Below, one piece after another: positions 11,173-22,904 of a stretch of DNA of 64,000 bases; within the stretch, counting starts at the first letter, position 1, and each line of letters starts with the position of its first letter. Below the pieces are notes generated by a model that did no database searches, was not told the DNA's origin, and was given only the letters and a program-made list of their open reading frames with translations. The stretch comes from Dysidea avara (taxonomy: Eukaryota > Porifera > Demospongiae > Dictyoceratida > Dysideidae): positions 5,258,001-5,322,000 of the forward strand of contig NC_089274.1 in the NCBI RefSeq assembly GCF_963678975.1, in the 5' to 3' direction. A program made the position numbers and the translations under genes.

Positions 11173-13748
11173 AAAACTACAGTATGCTTGTCATTCAGAC
11201 AGCTGTCACAGTATCTCTATTACTTGGATGCATCTGCAACACTCAACTATTTGTCACATGACGGCTTATAGCTTATACTATAATAGGTGTTCTGTTTCTT
11301 GCATGCATTCTTATATACACATATACCTCATGAGAAACATTGAGGGTGAATTACCTTGTGTAGCAGCCTAACCTGTACAGGATATTGTTTGGTCAAACAG
11401 TAAACTTACACTGTATAATTCAATAAACAGGCTGTATGATCATACATATAATGTACCTTATTGAAATGTATTTTCTGTTAATTTAATAATTAAGTGCATA
11501 AGTTCTAATAATTTTCAAACAGGATGCACACTCCACACCCATGAAGTAATGCATGTTTGTTATCTGTGCATGCTTCAATCTGTCACTAATAATGATATTA
11601 TAGCTACACATATAACGGCCCTTTCTGACTTTCCGTTCCTTTGAGAGATCTGCACAGACAATCTAAATACCAATGTTAAGCAAATCATGCATGCAAAATA
11701 TACTGTGCTTTCAAGTTAAGTATATTTTGCATGCATGATTTGCTGAAGCTGTATACCATCTGAAATAGTAACTGACCTTGACTAGAAATATGCAATTTGT
11801 GGCATATGTAAGAAGTTTTGAACTAATATAACTCTACTGAAAACCTATAAGAGTGGAATAGTGAAATTGAAACAGCTTTCAAGTAGACTACACATGGTGG
11901 GCTGAATCTTGCCTTAGCTACATGCTCCTATAAAATATCATGTGCATGAGAATGTGTAATGTAACTAGTTTAGCTACATGCATAAATATATGAAGGTTGA
12001 GGCAGTAAATGTAAGCTCCACAAGTGGTTTATTCTTAAATTAATCCATTTAACGACCATGCGTGTGTTTGTGTATAGTGTTAGCTTATAATAATTCTGTT
12101 AATGGAAGTGTAACTTCTTAGACTCACGCAACAGGTTGGGCATGTGAGACTAGTACATTAAGTTACATGCATGGTTTCCTTTACAATCAGCTCGGTGGGA
12201 AGTGTGCACTTGACTCAAGGAGGAATTCGAAGTGAGTGTATCATGTCATTGAAAGGAAATGTGTGGTATAGCTAGCTAGTACGTATATATACAAGATGCA
12301 CGAGCTGAACCCTGAACTAAAAGGAAAGCGGACTTTTTTTTCTCAAGACAAATAACATCAAGTATATTTCAGCCAACCAGATTATTAGTGGTGACAGTAA
12401 AGGTGTCAAGAGCAGACATGTGGAGCTTGGCTCCATTGCAAGTTCACCCATGCATTCTCCATAGAAAATTTATGGGTGAATATTTTGATTGGTTATAAAA
12501 TTAATTCTGTGTCAGCCACTGATTTGAATAAAAAATAGTTTTAGCGGGTCAAACAATACTACAAATGGGCCAAATTTCAAGATTTGATGTGCTTTAGTTG
12601 TTGAGGGTTCAGCTCAGCGTGTATACCTATACTGTCACACATGGCAGCATGCATACATGTGATTATTGTCTTTATCATGTGTTTGCATTATAACGGATTG
12701 TAAACTAGTCTGTGTACAGTACATAAATAAATTTCAATTTGTTATAGCCTATAACTAGCCTAATATATTATACCAAGGTACGTACTGCATGCATGATTTT
12801 GTTTATTGTTTAGTTGTGATGATCATCCACAGGCTATGCCAATTGCCACCACCTCTAGGACAGTTGGAGTTACCAGCGAATGCTAGCTATCATACATAGG
12901 CTTCCTGTATTCACAGGCTTACAGACTTCTGACTGATATGTATAGCTTGCATGTATTACACAGGGAGTCAATGTTTACTGCCATATAATTAATCTACAGA
13001 ACTCAATCACGAGTAATGTTGTACATGTGTGTGCATAGTCAAGTGTACAGTTATAGTTATGTCCTGTATAAAAGTATCCACATGTCTGTTGTCGTATACT
13101 TAAATGTTTAGGGAGGTGACTCCAAATCTTTACTGTGTCTGAGTAAAAGAATGCAGATAGCTAACAATCCATATAAATGCACATTGGTTGGATATTAATG
13201 TAGTCGGGTGGTTGGAATTAGTGGTATTTATAATTAAGATTAGGTCAGCATGGACAATTTTATAAAGGCTCTGAGTTCCATTTTTCATCTGTCCTCAAGG
13301 GAGGTTTTCCAGCATGGAAGTATGTATTTAACACTTGCATATCTGTTGTAGTTATTTGTAACAAACCTTGCAGCACACCTTTTACCATTCCAATCTTACC
13401 ACAGAGAACAGGCAAGCATATAACTCTAGAGTAGAGCAAACAAGAGATTTATAACAGTCACATTACTTGTGCTGTTCTGACATGGCCTATAAGATTCTGT
13501 TGAAAAAAGCCTAGCTCTAACTGTATTTGCTTCATATGTTATTTCTATATGGCACGCTGTTCCAGTTTACAGTATCTATTAGCTACGTAGTTATAACTCC
13601 CAGGTAGCTATCATGGCTGACCTGCTTTAATGTTATTATCAATGTTATATTTATTCAATGCTATTTATGTGGTACTTGGATAGGTATAGGTTGAATATGG
13701 AGAAGATTCAGATCCCAGTTGTTGTGGCTTCTTTGGAGTATGCCTAGA
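11173..13748. other. gene-free stretch with one hairpin
   Basis: A 66-bp near-perfect hairpin lies at 11679-11744 (AGCAAATCATGCATGCAAAA and its complement). Otherwise it is AT-rich with GCATGCAT-type motifs and no credible reading frame. Confidence 0.5.
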
Positions 13749-13824
13749 CAGTGGCAGATACAGGGGGGTTGCAATGGTTTCAGCTGAAACCCCCTCTGAA
13801 ACTTGATTTCTAGATCCGCCACTG
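13749..13824. mobile_element. tiny 'CAGTGGCGGATC' MITE
   Basis: The left end CAGTGGCAGATACAGGGGGG and right end (inverted CAGTGGCGGATCTAGAAATC) frame 76 bases. The inner part is itself palindromic (GGTTTCAGCTGAAACC). CTAGA occurs on both sides. The ends are hAT-like in style. Confidence 0.7.
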
Positions 13825-14285
13825 CTAGAATACATCATGATGTTGCTGGGGATCAAGTCACTGGGTCTGCCAGCGTCACTGAGATCCTCTTGTTCAGAGC
13901 TTTTAAATAATTAGTTGTGAGCTCTGAGTCCCTGCATGTAGCTATTCACAGGCTTTGGCCTTCTAACAGGTCCGGGATAGCAGGTATGAGAAATTCAGCA
14001 CTGTGCTACAAAATTGATAATTATTCCAATTAGCAATCTACCTTACCAAGAATACATTCAGAACCTACCAAAATGACTAAGCTATCCACTACACTGAGGA
14101 CGAGAGCGTGGTAACTTGATATAATTCTACTGAAAACAACACCTAATCAATTTCAAAGACATGATTATTAACATAAATTTTCTATCCAAGCTCCTTGTTA
14201 AGATCATTGACTGTGTTACCTGCCCTGTGATGCGCCCAATATATTTTTGGGCAGAAATTGGATATGGACATAATGAGAGAGGCCA

Positions 14286-14684
14286 ATGGCCTATTATTTC
14301 TTCAGTATCTATATGAATGAAAGCTGGAACGGTCAGATTTCCGAAGTAAGTTTACCCATAGATATACTATCCGTTCCACCATATTTCTTGCCAACTCAAC
14401 GATCCACCAGACACCACCACACTAACCACTTTATCCAACCCAGTACACGGTCCAGTTATTATCAACATTCTTTTTTTCCAAGAACAATCAAAGATTGGAA
14501 CAGCTTGCCAGTAGACCATCTGTCATAGAATCAGAAAACATAGATACATTTACTAATTACTTATTGTCTATCTAATTGTTTGCTGTATATATTATGTGTA
14601 TATGTGATTTCTTTGGGGTGTTGATCGCCCCCTGGGCGCATCGGCAATTGCCGTCTGCCCAGTAACAATAAATCAGTAATTTTT
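14286..14684 (+). pseudogene. LINE 3' end (RT protein C-terminus)
   Basis: A frame at 14370-14528 gives a peptide with ...SSYYQHSFFPRTIKDWNSLP, the usual C-terminal tail of CR1/L2/Rex-type LINE ORF2 proteins. One base shift later the frame continues through ENIDTFTNYLL to a stop near 14573. A stem-loop-like GCGCCCCCTGGGCGC and AATAAATCAGTAATT tail follow. It is 5'-truncated and broken, a dead insertion just upstream of the first deaminase gene. Confidence 0.6.
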
Positions 14685-14724
14685 TTTAATTTTACTAAAC
14701 TATTGGCTTACCGCATAACTTAAT

Positions 14725-14730
14725 CACGTG
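14725..14730. promoter_or_regulatory. E-box upstream of first deaminase gene
   Basis: CACGTG within AATCACGTGATC lies 46 bases before the ATG at 14771. The orphan exon at 54775 has the same motif 50 bases before its ATG. Role inferred from position only. Confidence 0.35.
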
Positions 14731-14770
14731 ATCTATTGTGACCGCGAGTGTGACCAGGACGAGGATCAGG

Positions 14771-17700
14771 ATGAGTATAAACAAGAGACATTCATCAGAG
14801 ATCTCTGTAGAATCAGGCGTGTCTGATTCGGGATATACAGAACCCAGCAGCGCTCCTAGTCGAGTTCATAATGAACCGAGTAGTAAACCAATATCCATTG
14901 CGTCGTCATCGACGTCGCCAGTTGTAAAGAACGCTATCATGGATGACAGTATGTATGATATGATGTTAACTAGGCTAGATGTTATATGTATTTGACGAGA
15001 GCTGTTGTACCGTCCTATATCCAAAATTGCACTAAATAACTAATTAAGGCTAAAATGTCAAAATTTCCTGTGAAACTCATTTAGTTGGTTTGCTTTGCTC
15101 TCTACGGAAGGGGGTGACACACAGGCACTCACTGTAGGTACATCTACAACCATGGTCAAAGGTCAAGGCCACCAAATTCGTGCCAAGTCAACAGTCAAGG
15201 GTAAAAATTCCCAACCCACAATCGAAAAGTACTGAAATATTGTTGCTAAGTCACCAGTCAACAATCGAAAAAGCCTCTTAGTCACAGGTCAAAGCAAAAT
15301 TTTGCTGGGTCAAGACTTTGACCACGGTCGCAGATCTACCTACAGTGCGTACCTACATGACACTCTCTTGCTGCATGTCAGCTTTTAGAATAGACCAGTT
15401 AAAAATGCGTGACGTAACAACTGGATGCTGTGGATGCCCATAAAAATGCATTGAAGCCATTGGGAAAACGATGATAATTGATGGTTAGATCTCCCTTACT
15501 TACAAAGTATACGGTATGTTCCAATTCTCTGTACATAGATTGAAACTACTTAATTTCTCTTTCGCTTCGTGGTTGTCTGCTGTGAATAGGGTAAAGGATG
15601 AGCGAGTTATAGAGCCGCAAAGTTTAAGATTTTGCTGAACAACACTTTTCATGGTTGGTAATAGTGAGTTTGTACTTGAAAACCAACAAGCAAACACCAT
15701 GTTTAGTGAGTCAGCAAACACTATCCAGGTGATCCTAACGCTTGTTTTGGTGTTGTTATTCCATATAAACATAGAAACAAACACCTGCACTTCAGTGGCT
15801 CATAACTCGCCAATCTCTACACCTAGAAGCAGCAGACAACTACCATCAGGTGTAGAAATTAATGTAGTTTTCCGTGCTGTCTTCAAAACACGGTTATCTT
15901 CTTTACTTTCTTCGTAACAAAGGATTTAGTTCCCGTGGTTGTCCATTTCCCAATGGTTTCTGTACATTGTCATGGCTAACCACAGCATCCGGTATTGCAC
16001 AATAGCAAATACCACAGCAATAGACTCTTTCCAAAAATACGTCACTGCTTAGCAACACCTTTCCGACATTTTGATTGGGGCCACTGTCAATAATCACAAT
16101 TGCACTAAGTAGAAAACAGTTCGAGCAGAGTAGAATTGTTGAAGGACAGGCCATAGAAGTCTTCAAGTTTGCAAATTAGTGTTCTGGTTAGAGGCAGGTG
16201 GTTATCAGGGCTGAACAAGGTGCAAAACATCGACAACACTAATTTCCTTGACTGCCCATACAAGAAGCTATTATATAGCATTTTAGTCTGGGTATAATCA
16301 TTAGTACTGTATTGGTGATAGTAACTGTAACAGAGGCTGACCTCCCACACGCTATTGAAGCCAGCTTCTTGTACAGGCAGACAAGAAAATTAGTGTTGTC
16401 GATGTTGCGCACCTTGTTCAGCCCTGATAACCACCTGCCTCTAACCAGAACACTAATTTGCAAACTTGAAGACTTCTATGGCCTGTCCTTTAACAATACT
16501 ACTCTGCTCAAGCTGTTTTCACCACCGTATTTCTATGTAGTGCAATCGTGATTATTGACAGTGGCCCCAATCAAAATGTCGGAAAGGTGTTGCTAAGCAG
16601 TGACGTATTTTTGGAAAGAGTCTATTAAAATACTTGCACATTAAATGAACTGGTCTATTTCCACTGCAGGGATGGATAATAAACAATATCATTCAGAAAT
16701 TCATTACAATGTTAATTCAATCAAAAGTGTTGCCAAATTCCAATCTCAGAAGGCTAATTTTTCCTGTGGGGCTTTTACTGTGACTTAGCAATGACATTTC
16801 AGTACTTTTTGATTGTGGATTGGAAATTTTTGCCCCTGACAGCACAAATTTAGTGGCCTTGACCCTTGACTTAGAGTTTGACCACAGTCGCAGATCTACC
16901 TACAGTGTCACCCCCTTGCAAACCCCCTAGTTAAAATTCGCACACTTGTTGAATAACCTAGATCTACCCCTGTTGCCTAAACCTAAAACCCCCTCTGAGA
17001 TCCACCACTGCACACTGTATACATCTAGGGATCAGGGACCTTATAGGCCTCGCTATTTCCCCCCTGTAAATTATAGACTAGACCATTGCTTCACAATTGA
17101 GGATTGTAGCTATCAATTTAGCATATCAACTTTACCAATTAGGCAACACAGAAGGTAGAGCCTGTACAAGGTGTTTACTACTAGCCTAGGAGCTTAAGTG
17201 AAATCTTTGAGTAAGTATCCTAAGTTGAAACGGGACAAATACTAAGTACATTAATTTTAGCATAAATTTGGTAAACTCCGGCTGAGGCTTACCCAGCGTA
17301 CAAATCACAAAGTCTCTTTCTGCACTCAGAATGGGCAGAGTCCGTAAGGGAACTGTGGTGATCTAGTGGTGACTAGAGAACCATGTAAATGAAATGCCAG
17401 AGTGTGATAGTCCCATAACTAGAGAGCTTTTCCATCTCTTTGACAACTGTTTTTGTCGGCTTTGTTGTTAAAAATATTTGTATGCAACGGGCCTATGGTC
17501 AAGTTGAAATTAGCCAGTCCACTTAAACTGCTAAAAACCAATGGCCAAAAACTGGGCTTGGTATCAGGTAAGCATTAACATATATAAAATGCACACTAAC
17601 CTGTAAAATGGTTCGAAGTATCCCCATAGACCACTCTATACTGATGTTCATTAATATGACCGAATACAGAATAATGAACAAAAATTTACAGTACGAATTT

Positions 17701-20700
17701 TGGCCATCAAGGAGATGAAAAAGCTCTATTATTAAAAATCCCGTAAGGCAAGAAATTTTTATAGGGTACAATATCCCGTGGATTTCGTGAACATCTTATC
17801 GATATTTTACAGCCCGTGTGAAGATTGATGTTCTTAACCACAAAAAAATTGTTCCACAAAAATTACTACATTTTGATAATCCACGAATATTTAATAACTT
17901 GAAAATTTCCTGCCCTGTTGTACCATACAGCTAGACAGAGCAGCTCTGCCGCTGTGCAATAAGTTAGTTTTCACCCAGTAATAACTAACTTCATCCCACT
18001 CAAACTGGTTCGTGACATAATAACTGTGAACAGCATTGTTTACAAATAGCCTAACATGGAAATGTTAATATAAAGCATACTAACATATACGCAATTACAT
18101 TTGTGAAATCTTACAATAAAATGGTTAATCCTTTGCACAGTGGCACTACACTATTGCGATGGATTAAAAAAATACAGTTAGTGTCTATTTTCAGTCACTC
18201 TGGCAATTAATCCCAGCAGTATATGGTGAAAAATCAACTTCTTTTTATAAACGCTGGCTCCATTATTCAATCTTGTAACACCCGCCACTTTTTGCCCTTG
18301 CATGCCACATGATGCCACTCCACCAATCCCTGGCAGACAAAGGCGTATCATACCTCCGGAACTGCTGCTTTGTAAAAGTTTCCATCACCACAGTTTATAG
18401 CCTGTTGTCTATCTAGTAGCTACGAAATTAAAATTCGGTCTAAATCTTGAGCACATGCACTAACAGGAACTAGAACCCACCACAATGGAACTGAAACAGG
18501 AACTTACCAAATACCCTTAAACTGTCCACACTTTACACATAGGGATATAGAAATATCAGAATATGTACACAAGTCTGAGGCTATGTGTCAGACTCTTGTA
18601 ATAATATTGAAATCACTCTCGTAGCAGCATATATGTACCTATAACTAACAGTGTATAGCTAAAAGGTGTAATTGGTCGAACATAATTGTATGTACCCACT
18701 GGTGTGGTCTGAATCCAAGTTTTGTACTAGGAGTCACAAGTGACCTATAGTAGTGTGGTTGAGCTGGCTGAAAAAAATGGGCCAGTATCCAGATCCTTAT
18801 TGAATAGTCATTCACTAGTTGGGATAGTTTAGTCCACATGTAATTTCTCAAACACAGCAAAGTGGCCAGCTGCATTGTATTATTCAAGTAGTCATATAGA
18901 AGAGTACATATACTTTTTGGATTGACAGCATGCAAGCGAACATAGAGGTGAACATGTATACTTGTTTTGGCATTTATGCCACCTGAGTTAATTTTTTTTG
19001 TATTTTGCTTCCTGCACATGCACAGCGTTGCTAACTCTTGGTGTGTGCTCAGACCACTTTTTCTTTTGAACAGACAGGAAGGAAAACAGTCTCAGTACAA
19101 GACTATTGAGTGTACCACTGTGGGGTGGGTCATGGATCATGTCCAGACCCACTGTGGGGTGGGTCTGGACATGATTTTAATTTAGCTATATACATGCATG
19201 TACAGTACAAGTTACCATCTGATTATAAATCAGCATGTTGTCATCGTTATAGGTTTACCAACATCCTCACCATTTTCTCCTCCATTTTTGACAAAACCAG
19301 GAGATCAAATGGTTGAGTACAATAGTCGTACAGGGTTGGCTACCATTGGACATACACCATGTGAAGAAGAAGAAGAGTTGATTGTCAGCCAAGAACCTCA
19401 TGATGAGCAGTTTGAACTTCAGGAGGAATCACAGAAAGGGTCTTCACAGCCTTCAGCAATGTCAATACCCGCCAGTACTGTATTTAGTGGTCACATCCAT
19501 GGTGCTATGAGGAGTACACAAGGTATTGGCTTGTGCCCTTATGTGTAAACAGTTCACTTGTTTTATTTTTATGTAGGCTCAGTCAGTAGTGATCGGGCAA
19601 CAAGGTATGTGCAAGAAGTATTGTTTTGTCATATTTGATGCTTTTAGTTGTAACTTGAGTATTATACGTATCTCTCATGAGAGAAAATTACCATGGTAAC
19701 TTCAAAAGAATTCATAGTGCTTGATATTCTTGGGAAATTTAATCTACTAGAAACGTGTTAGTTATTGTGATACACAAATTTTTGACCTTTTACAAATGAG
19801 CGACATGATGTAAAGATTATTAGATACATACATGGAAAGGTTGGTAAACACAAAGGTATCACTCCATGCATAATGAGGTGTGGTCTTAACAGGAAATTCC
19901 ACTGTTATAATTTTTATGCACAATGATTGAAGTGAGATGAATTGAATTAGCTATTTGTTGGCCAATGTATCATAGTATTTTTTGGTAGAGTACAAGTTGA
20001 TCAACATGCATGTAGTCAGGTACTGAAAAGGCAGTGGCGTATTTTGACTGCCCATAAACACCTGGCTGTGTATATTTGTGTGTCTGTGTACCATAATTGA
20101 AATCAGCAATTACAACCTGTTCTGAGGATATTAAACATTATTTTTCTCTCTCCATATTGTGTTCCATGTTTAGATAAGAACTAAGCACATGTCTATATGA
20201 GGAACATACATGTATTTATCAAAGATGAACGTTTATACAGAATTGTTCCTTTGTTAGGATATGTGGTGCCGTTTCTGAATACTATGTCAAACAGTTTGTC
20301 CATCACTGGAAAGACAAAACAAGGGGATGTCCAGGAAAGAACCAAGAGTCAAACACTAACACTGTTGTGGCTGCTTTGTTGATAGAAAAGGCTGGTGATT
20401 TCAATGTTGTTGTATTGACTACTGGAACTAAATTCAAGACTGCATGTACGTTTGTGCGTGATGATGGTGAAGAGTGCTCCTGGGGCTTGTGTGATGGACA
20501 TGCTGAAGCTGTATGCTACCGATTGGCAAGTGTCTATCTACTAACTGAAATATACAAAATTCATAAAGGTGTGGATTCAATTTTTTACTTGACAGACAAG
20601 GGGTACAAACTTAAAGGTGGAATACAATTTCATTTGTTCACCTCACACCCTCCCTGTGGTTTTATGGGTAAAAGAGAAAGACACAATTTGTCATGGAAGA

Positions 20701-21680
20701 AACCATTTCAAGGATTGCCACATAACCCACAGTGCAGTTCAAAAATATTAATAAATTCATATTTGGGTATACAAGGCCCATTAAGCCACTTAATGGTACA
20801 GCCAATATATATATCATCAATAGTAATAATAAAATATGAAACCATTGATACGCTTCATGATGATTATATTGTAAAACGTCTTGAAGCTTTCGAGATGAAA
20901 CTAGTCAATGTTAAACACTCTTCCTTTATCAACGTTGATTATCACTTTTGCAAACCAGATGTGCAGATTGTTGCTGTTAGGCCAAATGATTTGTTTCCAT
21001 TGTGCTTTACACCATACATTCAGGAGAAACGTACTAACAAGACTTTCAGTGAGGCTGAAGTTCCACAAGAGGAAACTACTGTTAAGGCAAAACCTCCTAA
21101 ACAGCGTTGTAAAAAAATTGGTGGAGCTGTGCCAGATGTCCTTGGCAATGCTGGAATTGAAGCTCTAGTATTTTCCATTGATCAAGGCATTGGATCCCAA
21201 GCTGATCGTGAAAAGATGATAAAATTAAAAGGTAAACTGTTTCGACCTTCCCCAGACCTCAAAGAGCAACGACTAAAGGCTTTGCAGGAAGCTAGAGAGA
21301 GATTGTGTCAAGCATTGGATGTCAAAGAAGCATTAGAAGTACAGGATAAACAAATAGTTGAGCAAATGAACAATCAGTTTGAAAAGAGATGCAGTACCAT
21401 TGATAAGACTTTCAATATTTTGAAAGAATTCAAGGTTCGTAAAACTGACCTCAATGAATTGACTACACAGGTGGATGCATCCAAAATATCTCTAAAGGAA
21501 ATCAAAGAAACACATCTATCATTTTTACAAACAGCATTAGCTGAAAATCTAGAGTACGAGCAGATGCATCAAGATGCACTATTGGTACAAAGGAGGCTGG
21601 AAGAAAATCCAGAGCTTTACCTGGACCTGATGGGTTGTGACTGGGCCCGTTATGTGGAAACAATGTGTAACGAGCTGTAA
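14771..21680 (+). CDS. ADAR-family adenosine deaminase gene 1 (four exons)
   Basis: My model joins 14771-14948, 19253-19522, 19577-19604 and 20258-21680 into 1899 coding bases, 632 residues plus stop. Donors are GTATGT, GTATTG and GTATGT, and acceptors end in TAG. Phases run 1, 1, 2 exactly as in the neighbouring paralogue. Exon 1 encodes a Ser-rich head with DSGYTEPSS. Exon 2 is acidic (CEEEEEL) and shares GSSQPS with gene 2. Exon 4 carries the deaminase domain and a coiled coil. The predicted product is a zinc deaminase acting on adenosine in RNA, but it has no dsRBD or Z-alpha domain, so its substrate is unknown. Intron 1 (4.3 kb) contains a 1.8-kb hairpin-bearing transposon. Exons 2-4 are well supported; exon 1 is the weakest part, chosen for ATG, donor, phase and resemblance to gene 2 exon 1. 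Confidence 0.75.
15108..16917. mobile_element. terminal-inverted-repeat element in intron 1
   Basis: The ends AAGGGGGTGACAC and GTGTCACCCCCTT are inverted. Inverted homology continues inward for well over 150 bases on both sides (shared CACTGTAGGTA, GGTCAAGGCCAC, AAAAAGTACTGAAAT blocks). It holds a second foldback at 16020-16625 and a weaker one at 15550-15850. No recognisable transposase, so probably non-autonomous. Confidence 0.75.
16020..16625. repeat. long hairpin, about 250-bp arms
   Basis: Arms 16020-16269 and 16362-16625 are inverted copies with few differences, around a loop of about 90 bases. Each arm can be read as a peptide with LVLSMLRTLFSPDNHLPLTR, so the arms may come from a captured coding fragment of unknown family. 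It lies inside intron 1 of deaminase gene 1. Confidence 0.85.
16918..19252. other. rest of intron 1, no gene
   Basis: It has fragments of the GATCTA/CCCCCT repeat near 16960-17005 and a small inverted repeat (CATGTCCAGACCCA / TGGGTCTGGACATG) at 19138-19173. A 124-codon minus frame at 18645-19019 has no recognisable character. Confidence 0.5.
19605..20257. other. intron 3 of gene 1
   Basis: It starts GTATGTGC and ends TTTGTTAG. It contains no gene or clear repeat. Confidence 0.7.
20258..21680 (+). CDS. gene 1 exon 4: deaminase domain plus coiled coil
   Basis: Residue numbers follow the full model. The exon opens with ICGAVSEYYVKQFVHHWKDK, which aligns with gene 2 ICDAVSKYFIGQFMSQWKEK. The deaminase core spans about 190-355. 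It has TTGTK before the active site, His240 and Glu242 in DGHAEAV, Cys292 in HPPCGF, Cys318 in QCSSK, then LGIQGPLSH and PIYISSI. That order matches the ADAR/ADAT1 core (HAE, PCG, SCSDK, GxQG, PIYxSS). Only 26 residues separate the two cysteines; in human ADAR2 the ligands C451 and C516 are 65 apart, so the RNA-contacting loop region is largely missing. Residues of about 490-620 are Lys/Glu/Gln-rich heptad-like sequence (coiled coil). The C-terminal LMGCDWARYVE is conserved in gene 2. All catalytic residues are present, so it is probably active. Confidence 0.9.
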
Positions 21681-21835
21681 ACATGTTGTTATGGTAACTC
21701 TATAATGTGACTTGTAATTAACGGGTAATTATTACAATATTACCTTGCTGTGATATAAAAGTAATTGAAGATAGCTATGTGACTGCTCTGCTCAGAACTG
21801 TTAGTGTTATTCATGTGTTATAATATACATATATG

Positions 21836-22370
21836 CAGTGTTGGGAGTAACGCGCTACTTATGTAACGCGTTACGTAATAGTATTACTTTTGTGGTAACA
21901 AAGTAATATAACGAAATACGCTATAAAAACAGGTAATATAACTCAAGTTACTTTACTTGCAAATGTAACGCGTTACCTAAGTAATATAGTTACTGTAACG
22001 AATCTAATATTACGTAATATTATTACTAAAAGTAACGAAGTTACTAATCTCGTTAGTAACCCACTGAGTAACGCCTAGCCACAACGAAGTAATGAAGCCT
22101 ACTAAGTGAGGCTTATTCACCAGCTACTTACTTATATCAAGACTTGCACATTGTCCAACAACGCAATCGTGTCACGTGATAAGGTGGTAGTTTCACACGT
22201 GACAGCTTAAGGCTATGGACACAGTTACTTTATGGACACAGCTAAGGCTATGGACACAGCTACAGTTACTTTATTTTATGGGTAATATGTAACTGTAACT
22301 AAATAGTTCAGCTGCAAGTAATATGTAATATGTAACTAGTTACTTTTAAAAAGTAACTTGCCCAACACTG
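21836..22370. mobile_element. hAT-type MITE ('CAGTGTTGGG')
   Basis: The left end CAGTGTTGGGAGTAACGCG and the right end (inverted CAGTGTTGGGCAAGTTACTT) are flanked by a perfect 8-bp duplication CATATATG (21828-21835, 22371-22378). The interior is packed with GTAACG/CGTTAC motifs and has a short tandem of GGCTATGGACACAG. This CAGTGTTGGG, 8-bp-target type is widespread in animal genomes. It sits between the two deaminase genes. Confidence 0.9.
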
Positions 22371-22740
22371 CATATATGCATGTGGGAATGTGAGTTCACC
22401 CTTGATGTCAGGATGGCTCCAGCCTGTGAAATTTAATACATCAAGATCAGACCATTGGCACAAGACACTGAGTCTCAAGTATTATTATTTCCTCATGTGG
22501 GATATCATCACTAATTGTATTATTGTAAATGGCAGGAAAAGCATTAGTTTTGCTGTTTCCTTGTTCATTGGCACTTAAGTATAATAATATGTGTGGTACT
22601 GTGACTCAGATGTGCCAAATGGTGATTTTCACCTAACTAATACCCTAGAGGCCATCTAATTGCATAGGAGTAACTTGTAAATAGGTACCAGATCAGAGAG
22701 CACCTACTGTTCACTCAGTCTGCTCCTGTGACATTACCTC
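22371..22740. other. intergenic between deaminase genes
   Basis: No gene or repeat recognised. Confidence 0.5.
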
Positions 22741-22848
22741 GGGCATTTCCTGTCTGAAGAAGCCAGTAGCCGGGATATTAAGTTAGTATATAAATACTTC
22801 CTGGGGGAATTTCATGATAATTTCGGTAGTCGTCAGGCACTATATAAG
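22741..22848 (+). promoter_or_regulatory. putative promoter of gene 2: TATA box and kappaB-like sites
   Basis: TATATAAG at 22841-22848 lies 57-64 bases before the ATG at 22905, a normal distance for a TATA box with a short leader. A second TATATAAATA is at about 22788. Upstream are GGGCATTTCC (22741-22750) and GGGGAATTTC (22804-22813), each one base off the NF-kappaB consensus GGGRNNYYCC. Function is inferred only. Confidence 0.45.
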
Positions 22849-22904
22849 GACGAGTTCGCAGACACTGTGGTGTGTTGTTACGCACTGGTTACACAGATCT
22901 AGAA

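Noticed and set aside
14771..14948. beta-TrCP phosphodegron (DSGxxS) in the deaminase N-terminus
   Set aside because: The required serine after DSG is missing at the right spacing in the exons seen.
14949..14995. Unspliced continuation of the frame opened at 14771
   Set aside because: It stops after 15 more codons, whereas splicing at GTATGT gives the phase that joins exon 2 in frame.
18645..19019. 124-codon minus-strand frame in intron 1 of gene 1
   Set aside because: Composition is unremarkable, it has no recognisable motif and it overlaps plus-strand frames.
20197..20382. 61-codon frame overlapping the start of gene 1 exon 4
   Set aside because: A shadow in another frame; the acceptor at 20257 and homology with gene 2 fix the true frame.
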